Of a stretch of 64,000 bases of DNA, positions 50,082 to 58,825 are shown piece by piece (positions within the stretch are counted from its first letter, which is position 1; every line of letters starts with the position of its first letter). The translations under genes and the position numbers were made by a program. The stretch is from Bacillota bacterium. Lineage in GTDB: Bacteria; Bacillota; Clostridia; Christensenellales; SZUA-584. Location: positions 1-64,000 of the forward strand of contig JAEWTW010000035.1 in assembly GCA_023397655.1 (NCBI GenBank), given 5' to 3'. Under the pieces are notes generated by a model, which made no database searches, was not told the DNA's origin, and saw nothing but the letters and a program-made list of their open reading frames with translations.

Positions 50082-52421
50082 ATGCCGTCACACGACATCA
50101 TTATCAGTGCAGCATTTGTTCAAGTTTTGGTATACTCCCTGCTGGCTCTATTGGCAATTTATCTGCTTGTTAAACTCATTCCCGCAATCATGTGGCGGCT
50201 TGCGACCAGTCACGCCAAAAAATGCAGTCTAGACCGTATCCGGCGTATTGAACTGTCAATGATGGGCGAAGACCCGATTCAGGAGTCCGTATCCGCAATC
50301 CGCGGCATTCATACATATAAGTTGTTTATACTCTACCTTCGGGACGGCCAGACGGGCAGGGCAGAGCGTATGCTGCAAACGGCGATGATGGAGTCTCAAA
50401 GCCTGTTCGTTTTCCGGCAGGCTATCAGCTACTACCAAGCCACAGGAAATCTTGATCAGGTCAGGAAGATATACGAGACCGTGCTGCAGCGCAAAAAGAA
50501 GAGTATTGGCATCCGCAAGCAATATGCCGCGTTTCTGATATCTATTGAGGACTACCAGGAAGCCCTGCACCACTATCACGTCTGCCTTTACAAGCACAGC
50601 CGCTCCAGCCTTTACAGAAACCAGATCGGCTACTGTTACATGCAGCTGGGGGACAGCGAGCGTGCCCTGCCCTACTTCAAAAAAATACTCGCCTTCGACG
50701 AATCAGACAGCGCGCCGTTCTACAACGCGGCAGAGTGCTATATCCGTATGCAGGATTACGACAATGCGTTCAAGTTACTCAGCCGTGTTCCCGAAAAGAT
50801 GCGTGACTGCGGCCATTATTGTTTTCTGGTCAAGCTCCATGTTGCTTCCGGCGATTTTGAGAGTGCCAAAGACTCGCTGATTCACGCCATACGTCTGATG
50901 CCTGGAGATATCGACATAATGCTTTCTGTCATCAGCCTGCTGTTCAGCGATTATGCTGCCAAGAGTAAGTACGACGATATGTTGTCGCTTGCCGATACGC
51001 TGAAAAATGAATGGGACAGTATCTATGACTGGGATGAAGACGAGGAAGATGAAGACGCCACCCGCCTGCGATATCTGCTTGACTTCTGGTGGTCCTTCGG
51101 TGCTGTCTATGCGGACGATCCGTCAGGGCTGCCCCAGGTTGGGCAGATACTTGACAGACTGCTGACGGAGCAGCCGGAGGACCATGAGCTGCTGCACCTT
51201 TACGCTATATACTGTGTCAAGTCCGGCCGCTATACAGAAGCTGTCGATTACTCCCGCCGTGCAATATCCTTTCACAAGCGCGAACCTTTCTATTTTGCAA
51301 CGCTGTCAAACTGCCTTGCCGAAATCTATCACTTCTCGGAAAGCCTCTATGCGTTGGAAGATGGCCTCTTCTATAACCCAGACGAGCTGCGTTTGTATCT
51401 TGATCTCGGTGCGAAGCTTGCCCATTGGCGGAGCTTCACCGATGCGGGCAGAATACTCAAGCGGCTTGAGGAGACCACGTCGGAGCAGGCTGATGTTCTC
51501 GAAAGTCTAACCAGCTTCTGGTTGGGTCAGTCAGATTGGCGGCAGGCGGAACAGTATTTTTACCGGCTCAATGAAGCGGACGCGGAAAACAGCAGCTTTA
51601 CCGAGCTGCAGAGCGAAATTGACAAGCTTAAAACGCCTCCGCGCGCACGGATTGCCGGATTCATTCAGGGCTCGTATTACTACTTAACGGATTCCGGCGC
51701 TCTGGCAATACAGACGTTCAGCGCTGTCGACGGTGATCCTTCCATACATGACGTAAAAGCGCTGTTTGAGGCGGTCATTCAGCCGCAGGACAAGTATTCG
51801 TTCATGCTGATCGACGAGGAGTATATTGATTACCAGGCGATGAGTGCTAATCAGTACGTCTGGTCAGAGCATATCGAACACGACATCATCCGCATCCGTA
51901 TTGAGCAGTTCGCCGACAACACCTATGCCCATTTCGGCGATGCGCTGAGCGCGATATCCGATGCACCAAGCAAGAGGCTAGTGCTGGATCTGCGCGCAAA
52001 CACAGGGGGTAATCTGGACAGCGCCATGAAAATTGCCGATATGCTGACTCCCCCCTGCAAGCTGGTAACGCTCCACAACAGGGATGGAAAAGCCCTCACC
52101 GAGTTTGAAAGCACGGCACACTGGATCAGTTTTAAACAGATATACGTGCTGATTGACGGGGAAACGGCCAGCGCTTCAGAAACACTGGCCCTTATACTCA
52201 AGAAACGGCTCCCCAATGTGTTGATTCTGGGAAAAAGGAGCTTCGGCAAGGACGTCGGAATGTCCGTTCTTCAATTGAATGAATTGTCCTGTGCCGTGGT
52301 TCTGTGCAGCAACACCTTGTCTATTGATGGGATCAAGATTTTGAATGATAGTGTCACTCCGGATATACCGCTTGAAGACGAGTGTGACTGGATAGAGTAT
52401 CTGAAAAAGATTGATGGCTAA
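50082..52421 (+). CDS. Membrane-anchored TPR protein with a C-terminal S41 (C-terminal-processing) peptidase domain
   Basis: A 779-residue protein. One N-terminal membrane helix (LVYSLLALLAIYLLVKLIPAIMW), about eleven TPR-like helix pairs (about residues 75-520; for example SLYRNQIGYCYMQLGDSERALPYF), then an S41 peptidase core (about 540-775). LVLDLRANTGGNLDSA is the strand/oxyanion motif, GETASASETLALIL holds the Ser697 nucleophile, and GKRSFGKD supplies Lys723. No PDZ domain separates the parts, unlike Ctp proteases. A very acidic loop (DWDEDEEDEDATR) interrupts the TPR array. It probably degrades or processes proteins recruited by the TPRs. Monocistronic. Confidence 0.8.
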   Translation: MPSHDIIISAAFVQVLVYSLLALLAIYLLVKLIPAIMWRLATSHAKKCSLDRIRRIELSMMGEDPIQESVSAIRGIHTYKLFILYLRDGQTGRAERMLQTAMMESQSLFVFRQAISYYQATGNLDQVRKIYETVLQRKKKSIGIRKQYAAFLISIEDYQEALHHYHVCLYKHSRSSLYRNQIGYCYMQLGDSERALPYFKKILAFDESDSAPFYNAAECYIRMQDYDNAFKLLSRVPEKMRDCGHYCFLVKLHVASGDFESAKDSLIHAIRLMPGDIDIMLSVISLLFSDYAAKSKYDDMLSLADTLKNEWDSIYDWDEDEEDEDATRLRYLLDFWWSFGAVYADDPSGLPQVGQILDRLLTEQPEDHELLHLYAIYCVKSGRYTEAVDYSRRAISFHKREPFYFATLSNCLAEIYHFSESLYALEDGLFYNPDELRLYLDLGAKLAHWRSFTDAGRILKRLEETTSEQADVLESLTSFWLGQSDWRQAEQYFYRLNEADAENSSFTELQSEIDKLKTPPRARIAGFIQGSYYYLTDSGALAIQTFSAVDGDPSIHDVKALFEAVIQPQDKYSFMLIDEEYIDYQAMSANQYVWSEHIEHDIIRIRIEQFADNTYAHFGDALSAISDAPSKRLVLDLRANTGGNLDSAMKIADMLTPPCKLVTLHNRDGKALTEFESTAHWISFKQIYVLIDGETASASETLALILKKRLPNVLILGKRSFGKDVGMSVLQLNELSCAVVLCSNTLSIDGIKILNDSVTPDIPLEDECDWIEYLKKIDG

Positions 52422-52445
52422 ACCCTATCCAGCGGTCAGTGTATC

Positions 52446-53039
52446 CTAATCGTTCAGTCCCTTCCCCGCCAGTATCTGCGGCGCGTATTTCTCCACCCGC
52501 GCTTCCCGCGTCTTGGCCTGCTTGGGCTGCGAGAAATGGAGCATATACGCCCGCTGCCGTCCCGGCGTCAGAGCCTCGAACGCCATTTTCAGAGCCGGGT
52601 TTTCACTGAATTTGCTTTGCAGCTCTTCGGGGATGGTATACTCCGTGTTCTTCTTGAAATCCACCTCGAGGCCGGCCTTCTCAATCTCAACCGCTTCCCG
52701 GATATAGTCCTTCAGCGCTGCTTCCGTTGCGGCTATTTCTTCAACACCGGTAAACCGGATCTGCCGACCCGCCTGCACGTTTTCCGTCTGCTGAATCAAA
52801 ATACCCTTGGTATCTTTCAGCAAAGCGCCTTTCACAAATAGTATCGCGCAGTAGTCCTTAAAGCCGTGTATCAGGACGACATTTTTGCTATCGACCGTAT
52901 AACAGGGTACACCCCATTTCAGTCCTTCGGTCAGATCGCAGTCAAGGACGATCTCCCGCAGCTCCTCAAACTCCGAGCGCCATTTCTGTTCGTTTTCTAT
53001 AAACGCGTCCACCTTGGGATTCTTCGACACATCGCCCAT
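52446..53039 (-). CDS. YdeI/OmdA-like (DUF1801) protein
   Basis: A 197-residue protein. The ATG at 53039 follows AGGTGG. Residues 15-110 form a YdhG/DUF1801-type domain (WRSEFEELREIVLDCDLTEGLKWGVPCYTVD, then VLIHGFKDYCAILFVKGALLKD), and the C-terminal part is the OmdA/YdeI helical domain (NPALKMAFEALTPGRQRAYMLHFSQPKQAKTREAR). Family members are small soluble proteins of uncertain function, sometimes linked to envelope stress or peptide resistance. Convergent with the TPR-S41 gene (24 bp between stops) and divergent from the PadR operon. Confidence 0.85.
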   Translation of the reverse strand: MGDVSKNPKVDAFIENEQKWRSEFEELREIVLDCDLTEGLKWGVPCYTVDSKNVVLIHGFKDYCAILFVKGALLKDTKGILIQQTENVQAGRQIRFTGVEEIAATEAALKDYIREAVEIEKAGLEVDFKKNTEYTIPEELQSKFSENPALKMAFEALTPGRQRAYMLHFSQPKQAKTREARVEKYAPQILAGKGLND

Positions 53040-53137
53040 CACAAACCACCTCTTTCTCACTTTACCGTTATTCTACCCTTGCTGCTCATCTTTGAAAAGG
53101 TGGGTGCAGTCCCGAAGCTAAAATTAATTACTGCCGC

Positions 53138-53187
53138 TTGACCTCGCTATATCATTATGATATAGTTGCTATATCAAGTTGATATAG
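53138..53187 (+). promoter_or_regulatory. PadR-operon promoter with two identical-type operators
   Basis: TTGACC (53138-53143), 17-bp spacer, TATAGT (53161-53166). Two 19-bp palindromes, CTATATCA-N3-TGATATAG, lie at 53147-53165 (over spacer and -10) and 53169-53187 (just downstream). Their centres are 22 bp apart, two helical turns, so two dimers can bind the same face. This is a strong sign of PadR autorepression. Confidence 0.85.
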
Positions 53188-53198
53188 AGGTGCAAAGC

Positions 53199-53765
53199 AT
53201 GGCGCAGGTCAACACAACCAGATACATTATCTTAGGGCTGCTCAGCCACGAAAGCATGAGCGGCTACGACATGAAGAAGCGCATCGAGGTGTCCGTCAGC
53301 CACTTCTGGAATGTCGGATACTCACAGATATACCCCACGCTCGCGGAGCTGGAGAAGGACGGGCTCATCACCAAGCAGAGCGCAGACGTGTCCAAAGGCC
53401 CCCAGCGGTACATATACGCCATCACCGAAGCAGGGCGTGAGAGCCTGACAGACTGGTTGCTATTGCCCGAGGAGAAGGAACACACGCGCTACGAGATACT
53501 GGTGAAGCTGTTTTTCGGGGCAGGATTGCCCGCACAGTACAACCGCCAGCGCATCGAAGCGTTCCGGCAGCGCTATCAGCAGCCGCGGGCCATGATGGCA
53601 CAGTTCGGAGAGGAGCTCGCGGGAATCGCGGAACAAAGCCCGGACCATCTGAATTATTATATCACCGTGCTGTTTGGCGAGTACGTCTACGACGCGTACC
53701 TCAAATGGGCAGATGAAGCTTTAAGACTGCTGGGCGGCACCGAGACCGGCCCGAAAAAGGAGTAA
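53199..53765 (+). CDS. PadR-family transcriptional regulator
   Basis: A 188-residue protein from the ATG at 53199 after GAGGTG; the frame upstream crosses the operators. The N-terminal winged helix is RYIILGLLSHESMSGYDMKKRIE...FWNVGYSQIYPTLAELEKDGLI. The C-terminal half is the longer helical dimerisation domain of the PadR/Vir_act_alpha_C subfamily (YEILVKLFFGAGLP...RYQQPRAMMAQFGEEL). It should bind the two palindromes in its own promoter and control the iron-sulfur protein gene 2 bp downstream. Inducer unknown. Confidence 0.93.
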   Translation: MAQVNTTRYIILGLLSHESMSGYDMKKRIEVSVSHFWNVGYSQIYPTLAELEKDGLITKQSADVSKGPQRYIYAITEAGRESLTDWLLLPEEKEHTRYEILVKLFFGAGLPAQYNRQRIEAFRQRYQQPRAMMAQFGEELAGIAEQSPDHLNYYITVLFGEYVYDAYLKWADEALRLLGGTETGPKKE

Positions 53766-53767
53766 CC

Positions 53768-54556
53768 ATGAAATCGAAAAGACAAAAAACAAGAAAGATA
53801 CTTCTGCTGGCGGCGATGCTGCTGTTTCCGGTGGTACTGAACTATCTGTCGCCGTACCTCGTGATACTGGGCGGGTTCGGGGGCGTGCTGACGGGCAGCG
53901 GTATGGTGTTCGCGGGAATGTTCGTCTCCTCACTGGTGTTCGGACGGGCATATTGCGGCTGGGTGTGCGCGCCGGGCGGTTTGCAGGATGCCTGCACCAG
54001 CATCGTCAGCAAACCCACAGGCCGCCGCCAGAACATCGTAAAATACATCGTATGGGTGCCGTGGCTGGCCGCCATCGTGCTGGGCTTCGTGTCCGCAGGC
54101 GGCGTCAAACAGGTGAATATGCTGTTCCTGACGGATGGCGGCATCTCCGTCACCAGCATATACAATTACGTCATCTATTTCACCGTCGTGATACTGATCG
54201 TAGTGCTGTCTCTGACGCTGGGCAAGCGCTCGTTCTGCCACAGCCTGTGCTGGATGGCTCCGTTCATGGTGCTGGGCAGCCTGCTGACGGAAAAGCTGCG
54301 CACGCCGCGGCTCCGGCTTCGCAGCGATGCGTCCCAATGCACCAGCTGCGGCGCGTGCACCAAAAGCTGCCCCATGAGCCTGCCCGTAGCTGACATGGTG
54401 CAGAATCAAGCCATATTCCACACCGAATGTATACTCTGCGGCAGCTGCGCCGAAGTCTGCCCGCGCAAGACGATACAGCTTGCGTTCTGCCGTCCCGCGA
54501 GGCACGCAATGGCGGTAATGCACGAACCCACAACAGACCAATCCTCTTCGTTGTAA
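53768..54556 (+). CDS. NapH-like membrane iron-sulfur protein
   Basis: A 262-residue protein with AAAGGAG before the ATG. About five membrane helices, the CxxxC-type motifs GRAYCGWVCAPGGLQD and RSFCHSLCWMAP found in NapH/RdxA-like proteins, then two cytoplasmic 4Fe-4S clusters, CTSCGACTKSCP and CILCGSCAEVCP (residues about 197-240). Such proteins pass electrons from the quinone pool to partner redox enzymes, but no partner is encoded nearby. It is co-transcribed with PadR, so the inducing signal is likely redox- or toxin-related. The tail is short and polar. Confidence 0.88.
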   Translation: MKSKRQKTRKILLLAAMLLFPVVLNYLSPYLVILGGFGGVLTGSGMVFAGMFVSSLVFGRAYCGWVCAPGGLQDACTSIVSKPTGRRQNIVKYIVWVPWLAAIVLGFVSAGGVKQVNMLFLTDGGISVTSIYNYVIYFTVVILIVVLSLTLGKRSFCHSLCWMAPFMVLGSLLTEKLRTPRLRLRSDASQCTSCGACTKSCPMSLPVADMVQNQAIFHTECILCGSCAEVCPRKTIQLAFCRPARHAMAVMHEPTTDQSSSL

Positions 54557-54621
54557 GTGGGCAGACATGTAAGCAAAAAACTGCATCTGGAATTTGCGCG
54601 ACAATATACAATTATTTCCAT

Positions 54622-54660
54622 AATAAAAGCCTCTTCGTGTTTAGCGAAAGAGACTTTGTT
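54622..54660. terminator. Bidirectional terminator between convergent operons
   Basis: AGCCTCTTCG (54628-54637) pairs with CGAAAGAGACT (54645-54655), with one bulge. The stem is flanked by A/T-rich tails: TTTTATT on the minus strand and TTTGTTTTATT on the plus strand. Confidence 0.75.
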
Positions 54661-54677
54661 TTATTGACTGAGTATCG

Positions 54678-55514
54678 TTATCTGGCATACTCCGGAAGGC
54701 AGCTTTTTAGTGTCTGCATATCTTTTTGCAGTATAGCATATTGATCAGCATTCTCAATGCGCAGCGGCAGTTTCCAGTAATAATTTTCGAGTATCATCCA
54801 CCCGCTGTACTTGTTTTCTTTCAGTATCTCAATCGTATCATAGAAGCCGGAATCCCCCCGGCCCAGCAGCACCTGACCCTCCAGCCCCTTCTCATTGCTG
54901 CCGTCCTTCACATGCAGTTGGCGGCACATGCGCGGATAGATGTCCTTAAGTATCTCCTGCTGGTTCAGGTTTTTAAAGAAACGATAGTTCTGGCTGTCAT
55001 AGAAAACTGAAATGTTGGGCATGCCCACCATGTCGATGAGCTCCAGCTGAGTCTTTGCGTCCAGTGTAGACTCGTGAGCCACGCTGATGCCATGTTCACC
55101 CGCTATTTCACACACATAGCGCAGCGCCTTCGCTGTCATTTCCACATCCTGTTTGGTCTTTATATCGTTTCGGAAAAAGCTCGGTATCATCACCAGACCG
55201 ATGTTCATCGCTCTGGCTGTCTCCACGCCTGTGGTCAGCGTCTCAAAGGCAATCTGGTATTCCTCACTGCCCTCGTTGTGAATGAAGCTGTGCTCCTCCA
55301 GACTCACCAGACAAATAGAAGGGAACTGTATACCATACTTCGCGGCATCCTCCAGAAAAGCTTGCTGAATACGCTTCTGCTCCATATAAAAGCCCGTACG
55401 ATGGTAACCGAGACCCAGCTGCACACCGTCCAGCCCCAGCTCCGATGCCATACGGACAGCATAAAGGCCGTTTCCCGGCAAGCTCCATTGACAGACGCCG
55501 AACTGTATACTCAT
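54678..55514 (-). CDS. Sugar phosphate isomerase/epimerase (AP-endonuclease-2-type TIM barrel)
   Basis: A 278-residue TIM barrel opening FGVCQWSLPGNGLYAVRMASELGLDGVQL. The metal ligands are recognisable: VAHESTLDAKTQLELID (Glu), VFYDSQNY (Asp), RQLHVKDGSNEKG (His) and WMILENYYW (Glu). The family contains xylose-isomerase-like and keto-sugar 3-epimerase enzymes. With a FadR-type regulator and an SDR oxidoreductase upstream on the same strand, it probably belongs to an oxidative or epimerising sugar-acid branch. Substrate unknown. No sugar kinase is encoded nearby. Confidence 0.85.
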   Translation of the reverse strand: MSIQFGVCQWSLPGNGLYAVRMASELGLDGVQLGLGYHRTGFYMEQKRIQQAFLEDAAKYGIQFPSICLVSLEEHSFIHNEGSEEYQIAFETLTTGVETARAMNIGLVMIPSFFRNDIKTKQDVEMTAKALRYVCEIAGEHGISVAHESTLDAKTQLELIDMVGMPNISVFYDSQNYRFFKNLNQQEILKDIYPRMCRQLHVKDGSNEKGLEGQVLLGRGDSGFYDTIEILKENKYSGWMILENYYWKLPLRIENADQYAILQKDMQTLKSCLPEYAR

Positions 55515-55555
55515 CGCTGCCCCGCTCCCTTCATCGCTTTACAATCTTGCCTGCT

Positions 55556-56254
55556 TTAACTGTTCTGGTCAAACCGACAGAGCCGGAATTCCTTGATGCT
55601 GATATTGTAAAAAGAACTGAGATGCTTATACAGGCTGTCCAGCACTTTGTCAACGTCACGCTGCATCAAGTACTGTACGATCAAATCATGATGCTCTATC
55701 TTTTTCAGGCTGTCTTCCACATCCAGATACTTTGTCGCCTGAATCAGGTGAATCTTGAGGTACAGATCCTGCTGCATTCGAAGCAGCGTTTCATTCTTTC
55801 CAATACGCGTCAGCTCAATATGAAAGTCACAATCCTTCTTAATGCGATTATACACATCCCCAGCCAGTGCCGCCGCTTTGCATTCATCCGCAATGCTCTT
55901 GAGCCGCAAGAAATCAGCGTTGCTGCCATACTGTATCGCGTACTGGACCGCTATGGCGTCCAGATTGATCCGCAAGAAGCCGATGTCTTCAATCTCCTTC
56001 TGAGAGAATGAAACGACTTCAGCAAAACGGTTTGGGTAAATCCGAACAAGCCCCTGAGCAGCCAAAACACGCACCGCTTCCCGAATCGGCGTCCTGCTGA
56101 CGCCCAGCTGTGCCGCGATTCTCTCCTCCGGTATTTTTTCATCGGGCTTGATCTCGTTTTTAAGAATCATGCTTTTGATATATTCGTGTACCTGATCCGA
56201 GAGATTTTTTCCTCTGAATTTAGGGCTTTGCTGTATTTCCTGAAACGCTCCCAT
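55556..56254 (-). CDS. GntR-family regulator, FadR/FCD type
   Basis: A 232-residue protein. Winged helix at residues 18-80 (LSDQVHEYIKSMILKNEIKPDEKIPEERIAAQLGVSRTPIREAVRVL), then an FCD helical effector domain with the metal-binding set (DCDFHIELTRIGKN near 145, HHDLIVQYL near 195 and a late YKHLSSF). FCD regulators sense sugar acids, organic acids or other small molecules. It lies between the SDR and TIM-barrel genes and is the natural candidate to bind the TTGT-GT-ACAA palindrome in the promoter at 57200-57213. Confidence 0.92.
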   Translation of the reverse strand: MGAFQEIQQSPKFRGKNLSDQVHEYIKSMILKNEIKPDEKIPEERIAAQLGVSRTPIREAVRVLAAQGLVRIYPNRFAEVVSFSQKEIEDIGFLRINLDAIAVQYAIQYGSNADFLRLKSIADECKAAALAGDVYNRIKKDCDFHIELTRIGKNETLLRMQQDLYLKIHLIQATKYLDVEDSLKKIEHHDLIVQYLMQRDVDKVLDSLYKHLSSFYNISIKEFRLCRFDQNS

Positions 56255-56303
56255 CCCATACCTCTTTTGAGCTCATTGTGCTTATTTATCTTATTATTGC
56301 CGG

Positions 56304-57083
56304 CTAATCGAACTGTTTATCCTGCTTGGGTTCCCCGCAGTTTGCCGTGATCCCGCCGTCCACCGCCAGCGCCGTGCCATAGATCATCGAAGCGCTGTCG
56401 GACGCCATGAACACAACCGCCTCGGCCACCTCTTCCGGCTTCGCAATCCGTCCGGCAGGGATAGCTTTTTCAAAAGCCTGAATGACTTCCTGAGTCGATC
56501 CGCCCAAAAACATCGGCGTTGCCGTCGCGCCCGGACAAACGGCGTTGATGCGTATGCCACAAGCGGCGTAATCCAGCGCCATGGCCCGCGTCAGATTGAC
56601 GACAGCCCCTTTGGATGCGTCATATGCCGGTGCGTTGTACGCCCCCAGCAAACCGTGGACCGATGCGACATTGACGATGGAACCATAATGGCGTTTCATC
56701 ATCTGCGGTAAGAAATGCTTGGAGGTAAAGAACACAGCTTTCACGTTGAGGTCGAAGCTTGCGTCCCAGTCCTCTTCACTGAGCTCATGCACCATTCCGC
56801 CCTTGAAAACCCCCGCAACATTGATCAGCCAATCGCAGCCGCCGATCTTTTCATCCGCAAACGCCACCAACTTGCGCACGTCCTCTTCCCGGCTGACGTC
56901 GCACGACAGGAAAAACAGTCTGCCGCCCTTCGCGTAAGTATCCAGTTCAGCGAGCAGGCTATCTCCGTTCGCCTCCGATCGGCTAGCAACCACAACCCGG
57001 CAGCCATTTTTAAGGAACTTTTCTACAGACGCTTTTCCGATACCTGAGCTTCCTCCGGTGACAACGACTCTCTTGCCTTCCAT
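56304..57083 (-). CDS. SDR-family oxidoreductase
   Basis: A 259-residue classical short-chain dehydrogenase. VVVTGGSSGIGKASVEKFL binds NAD(P), NVAGVF and the Ser in IVNVASVHG follow, and Tyr/Lys are in APAYDASKGAVVNLTRAMAL. The C-terminus ends GTALAVDGGITAN. The Arg-Ser after the second strand (ASRSEA) favours NADP. Likely oxidises or reduces a sugar or sugar acid, given the TIM barrel and FadR-type regulator downstream. First gene of that operon; GGAGG precedes the ATG. Confidence 0.92.
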   Translation of the reverse strand: MEGKRVVVTGGSSGIGKASVEKFLKNGCRVVVASRSEANGDSLLAELDTYAKGGRLFFLSCDVSREEDVRKLVAFADEKIGGCDWLINVAGVFKGGMVHELSEEDWDASFDLNVKAVFFTSKHFLPQMMKRHYGSIVNVASVHGLLGAYNAPAYDASKGAVVNLTRAMALDYAACGIRINAVCPGATATPMFLGGSTQEVIQAFEKAIPAGRIAKPEEVAEAVVFMASDSASMIYGTALAVDGGITANCGEPKQDKQFD

Positions 57084-57199
57084 GACAAACCTCCTCGAAT
57101 TGACGTGAATCTTCCGCCTATGACCGGCGTTTAAGACAATAACGGTACAATCAGGCCAAAGATTGTATAACGAATGTATTATTGTATATTATTTGTTGT

Positions 57200-57229
57200 A
57201 ATTGTACACAATTTTTTGTTTTGTGTCAA
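57200..57229 (-). promoter_or_regulatory. Promoter and GntR-type operator of the SDR operon
   Basis: On the minus strand TTGACA (57224-57229), 17 bp, TACAAT (57201-57206). A palindrome AATTGT-GT-ACAATT (57200-57213) covers the -10 and fits the TNGT-N-ACNA form of FadR-type operators. Bound regulator would block RNA polymerase. Confidence 0.75.
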
Positions 57230-57270
57230 TGTACTGCATGTTTTATTTGCGTTGAGACTTTGAAATTTAG

Positions 57271-57305
57271 TAAAAAGAACAGCCTGCCATCGGCTGTTCT
57301 TTTTA
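57271..57305. terminator. Terminator after araA
   Basis: A 13-bp perfect stem (AAAAAGAACAGCC/GGCTGTTCTTTTT) with a 7-nt loop and T-runs on both strands, 14 bp after the araA stop codon. Confidence 0.9.
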
Positions 57306-57318
57306 TTTAGATCAATAT

Positions 57319-58788
57319 TCAGCGTTTCCAGATCAAATCGCCCAGCATCAGTTGATTGCGCAGCGCCGGGATGCTCGTGTCCTTGCCGATATGTATAAAT
57401 TCGATGCCCATGATTTCGGCAAAGTCGCGCATCATGTCCGCCGTCAGGTCGTAGGATATCACGCTGTGGTGCGTCCCACCGGACAGTATCCATGCCTCGT
57501 TGCCCGTGATCATGTCGGGCATCGGTTTCCACATCACGCCCGCCACCGGCAGCAGCGGCATCTTCGCCTTGGGTTCCACAGCGCTGATATCGTGCGCGAT
57601 CATGCGGAATCTTCCTCCCATGTCGATAATGGTGACGAGTATCGCGTCGCCGGACTTGCCGTCGAACACCAGCCGTGCCGGATCACTCTTACCGCCGATG
57701 CCGAGCGGGTGCACCTCGATGCGCGGTTTATTCGCCGCTATAGCAGGCGAAATCTCCAGCATGTGTGCTCCCAACACCGTTTCGTCTCCGTCTTCGAAAT
57801 CGTAGGTATAGTCTTCAATGAACGAGAGGTTCATCTCTGTTCCCAAAGACATCTCGGACATCACGGCTTTAAGCGCTGACGTTTTCCAGTCGCCCTCAGC
57901 ACCGAAGCCGTAGCCTTTTGCCATGAGGTTCTGCGTGGCAAGACCGGGCAGCTGCTCCAGACCGTACAAATCCTCAAAACAGTCAGTGTACGCACCGAAT
58001 CCGCCTTCGGTCAGCATCTGCTCCAGTGCGATCTCCAACTTTGCCTGATACACCACCGCGTCCATGTTGTCCGTATCAATGGTATATTTCTCTTTATATT
58101 CCGCCATCTTGGTCTGCGCCTGCGCGTCAGTCACCGCCTGCACGCGTTCGGTCAGCGCGCCCACGGCATACGTGTTTACGCTCCAGCCAAGATCCTTCTC
58201 CGCCTGAATCTTATCGCCTTCGGTCACTGCAACGTAGCGCATATTATCGCCTAGCCGCATGACTTTGAGTTTGCGGCTGAATACGGCGCCCACCGCGCTG
58301 CGCATCCAGCTGCCGATCCGCGACCGGAAATCGCCGTCCTCCCAGTGGCCGCAGATCACCTTGCGCTTCATACGCAGCCGTGCCGTGATAAAACCATGCT
58401 CCCGGTCGCCGTGTGCCGACTGGTTGGTGTTCATGAAGTTCATGTCGATGGTGTCGTACGGCAGCCGCTTGTTATACTGCGTGTTCAGGTGCAGATACGG
58501 CTTGTTCAGTTTCGACAAACCGCTGATCCACATCTTGCTGGGCGAGAACGTGTGCATCCACGTGATCACCCCGGCGCAGGCGGGGTCGCCGTTGGCCGCT
58601 GTGCAGACATCGCTGATGTCGTCAGTGGAGGTCATCACACCCTTGGAAACCACCTCAAAGGGGATGAGCCCATCGGCATTGAAGCCCGCCGTCATTTCGG
58701 CAGCATGCTGGGCCACTTCTTTAAGCACCTCAGGCCCGTAAAGGTTTTGGCTGCCGATCACAAACCAGAATTGATATTTGCTGATCAA
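57319..58788 (-). CDS. araA: L-arabinose isomerase
   Basis: A 489-residue protein, full length for AraA. The opening YQFWFVIGSQNLYGPEVLKEV, WMHTFSPSKMWISGLSKLNKPYLHLNTQYN and the four metal/catalytic contexts GFGAEGDWK (Glu), SFIEDYTYDF (Glu), GAHMLEISP (His) and GGTHHSV (His) are all present. It converts L-arabinose to L-ribulose in the cytosol. Last gene of the importer operon (37 bp after the permease). araB and araD are not in the window. Confidence 0.97.
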   Translation of the reverse strand: MISKYQFWFVIGSQNLYGPEVLKEVAQHAAEMTAGFNADGLIPFEVVSKGVMTSTDDISDVCTAANGDPACAGVITWMHTFSPSKMWISGLSKLNKPYLHLNTQYNKRLPYDTIDMNFMNTNQSAHGDREHGFITARLRMKRKVICGHWEDGDFRSRIGSWMRSAVGAVFSRKLKVMRLGDNMRYVAVTEGDKIQAEKDLGWSVNTYAVGALTERVQAVTDAQAQTKMAEYKEKYTIDTDNMDAVVYQAKLEIALEQMLTEGGFGAYTDCFEDLYGLEQLPGLATQNLMAKGYGFGAEGDWKTSALKAVMSEMSLGTEMNLSFIEDYTYDFEDGDETVLGAHMLEISPAIAANKPRIEVHPLGIGGKSDPARLVFDGKSGDAILVTIIDMGGRFRMIAHDISAVEPKAKMPLLPVAGVMWKPMPDMITGNEAWILSGGTHHSVISYDLTADMMRDFAEIMGIEFIHIGKDTSIPALRNQLMLGDLIWKR

Positions 58789-58825
58789 GTTGCTCCTCCT
58801 TATCTCAATCTCATCGTACCTGATA

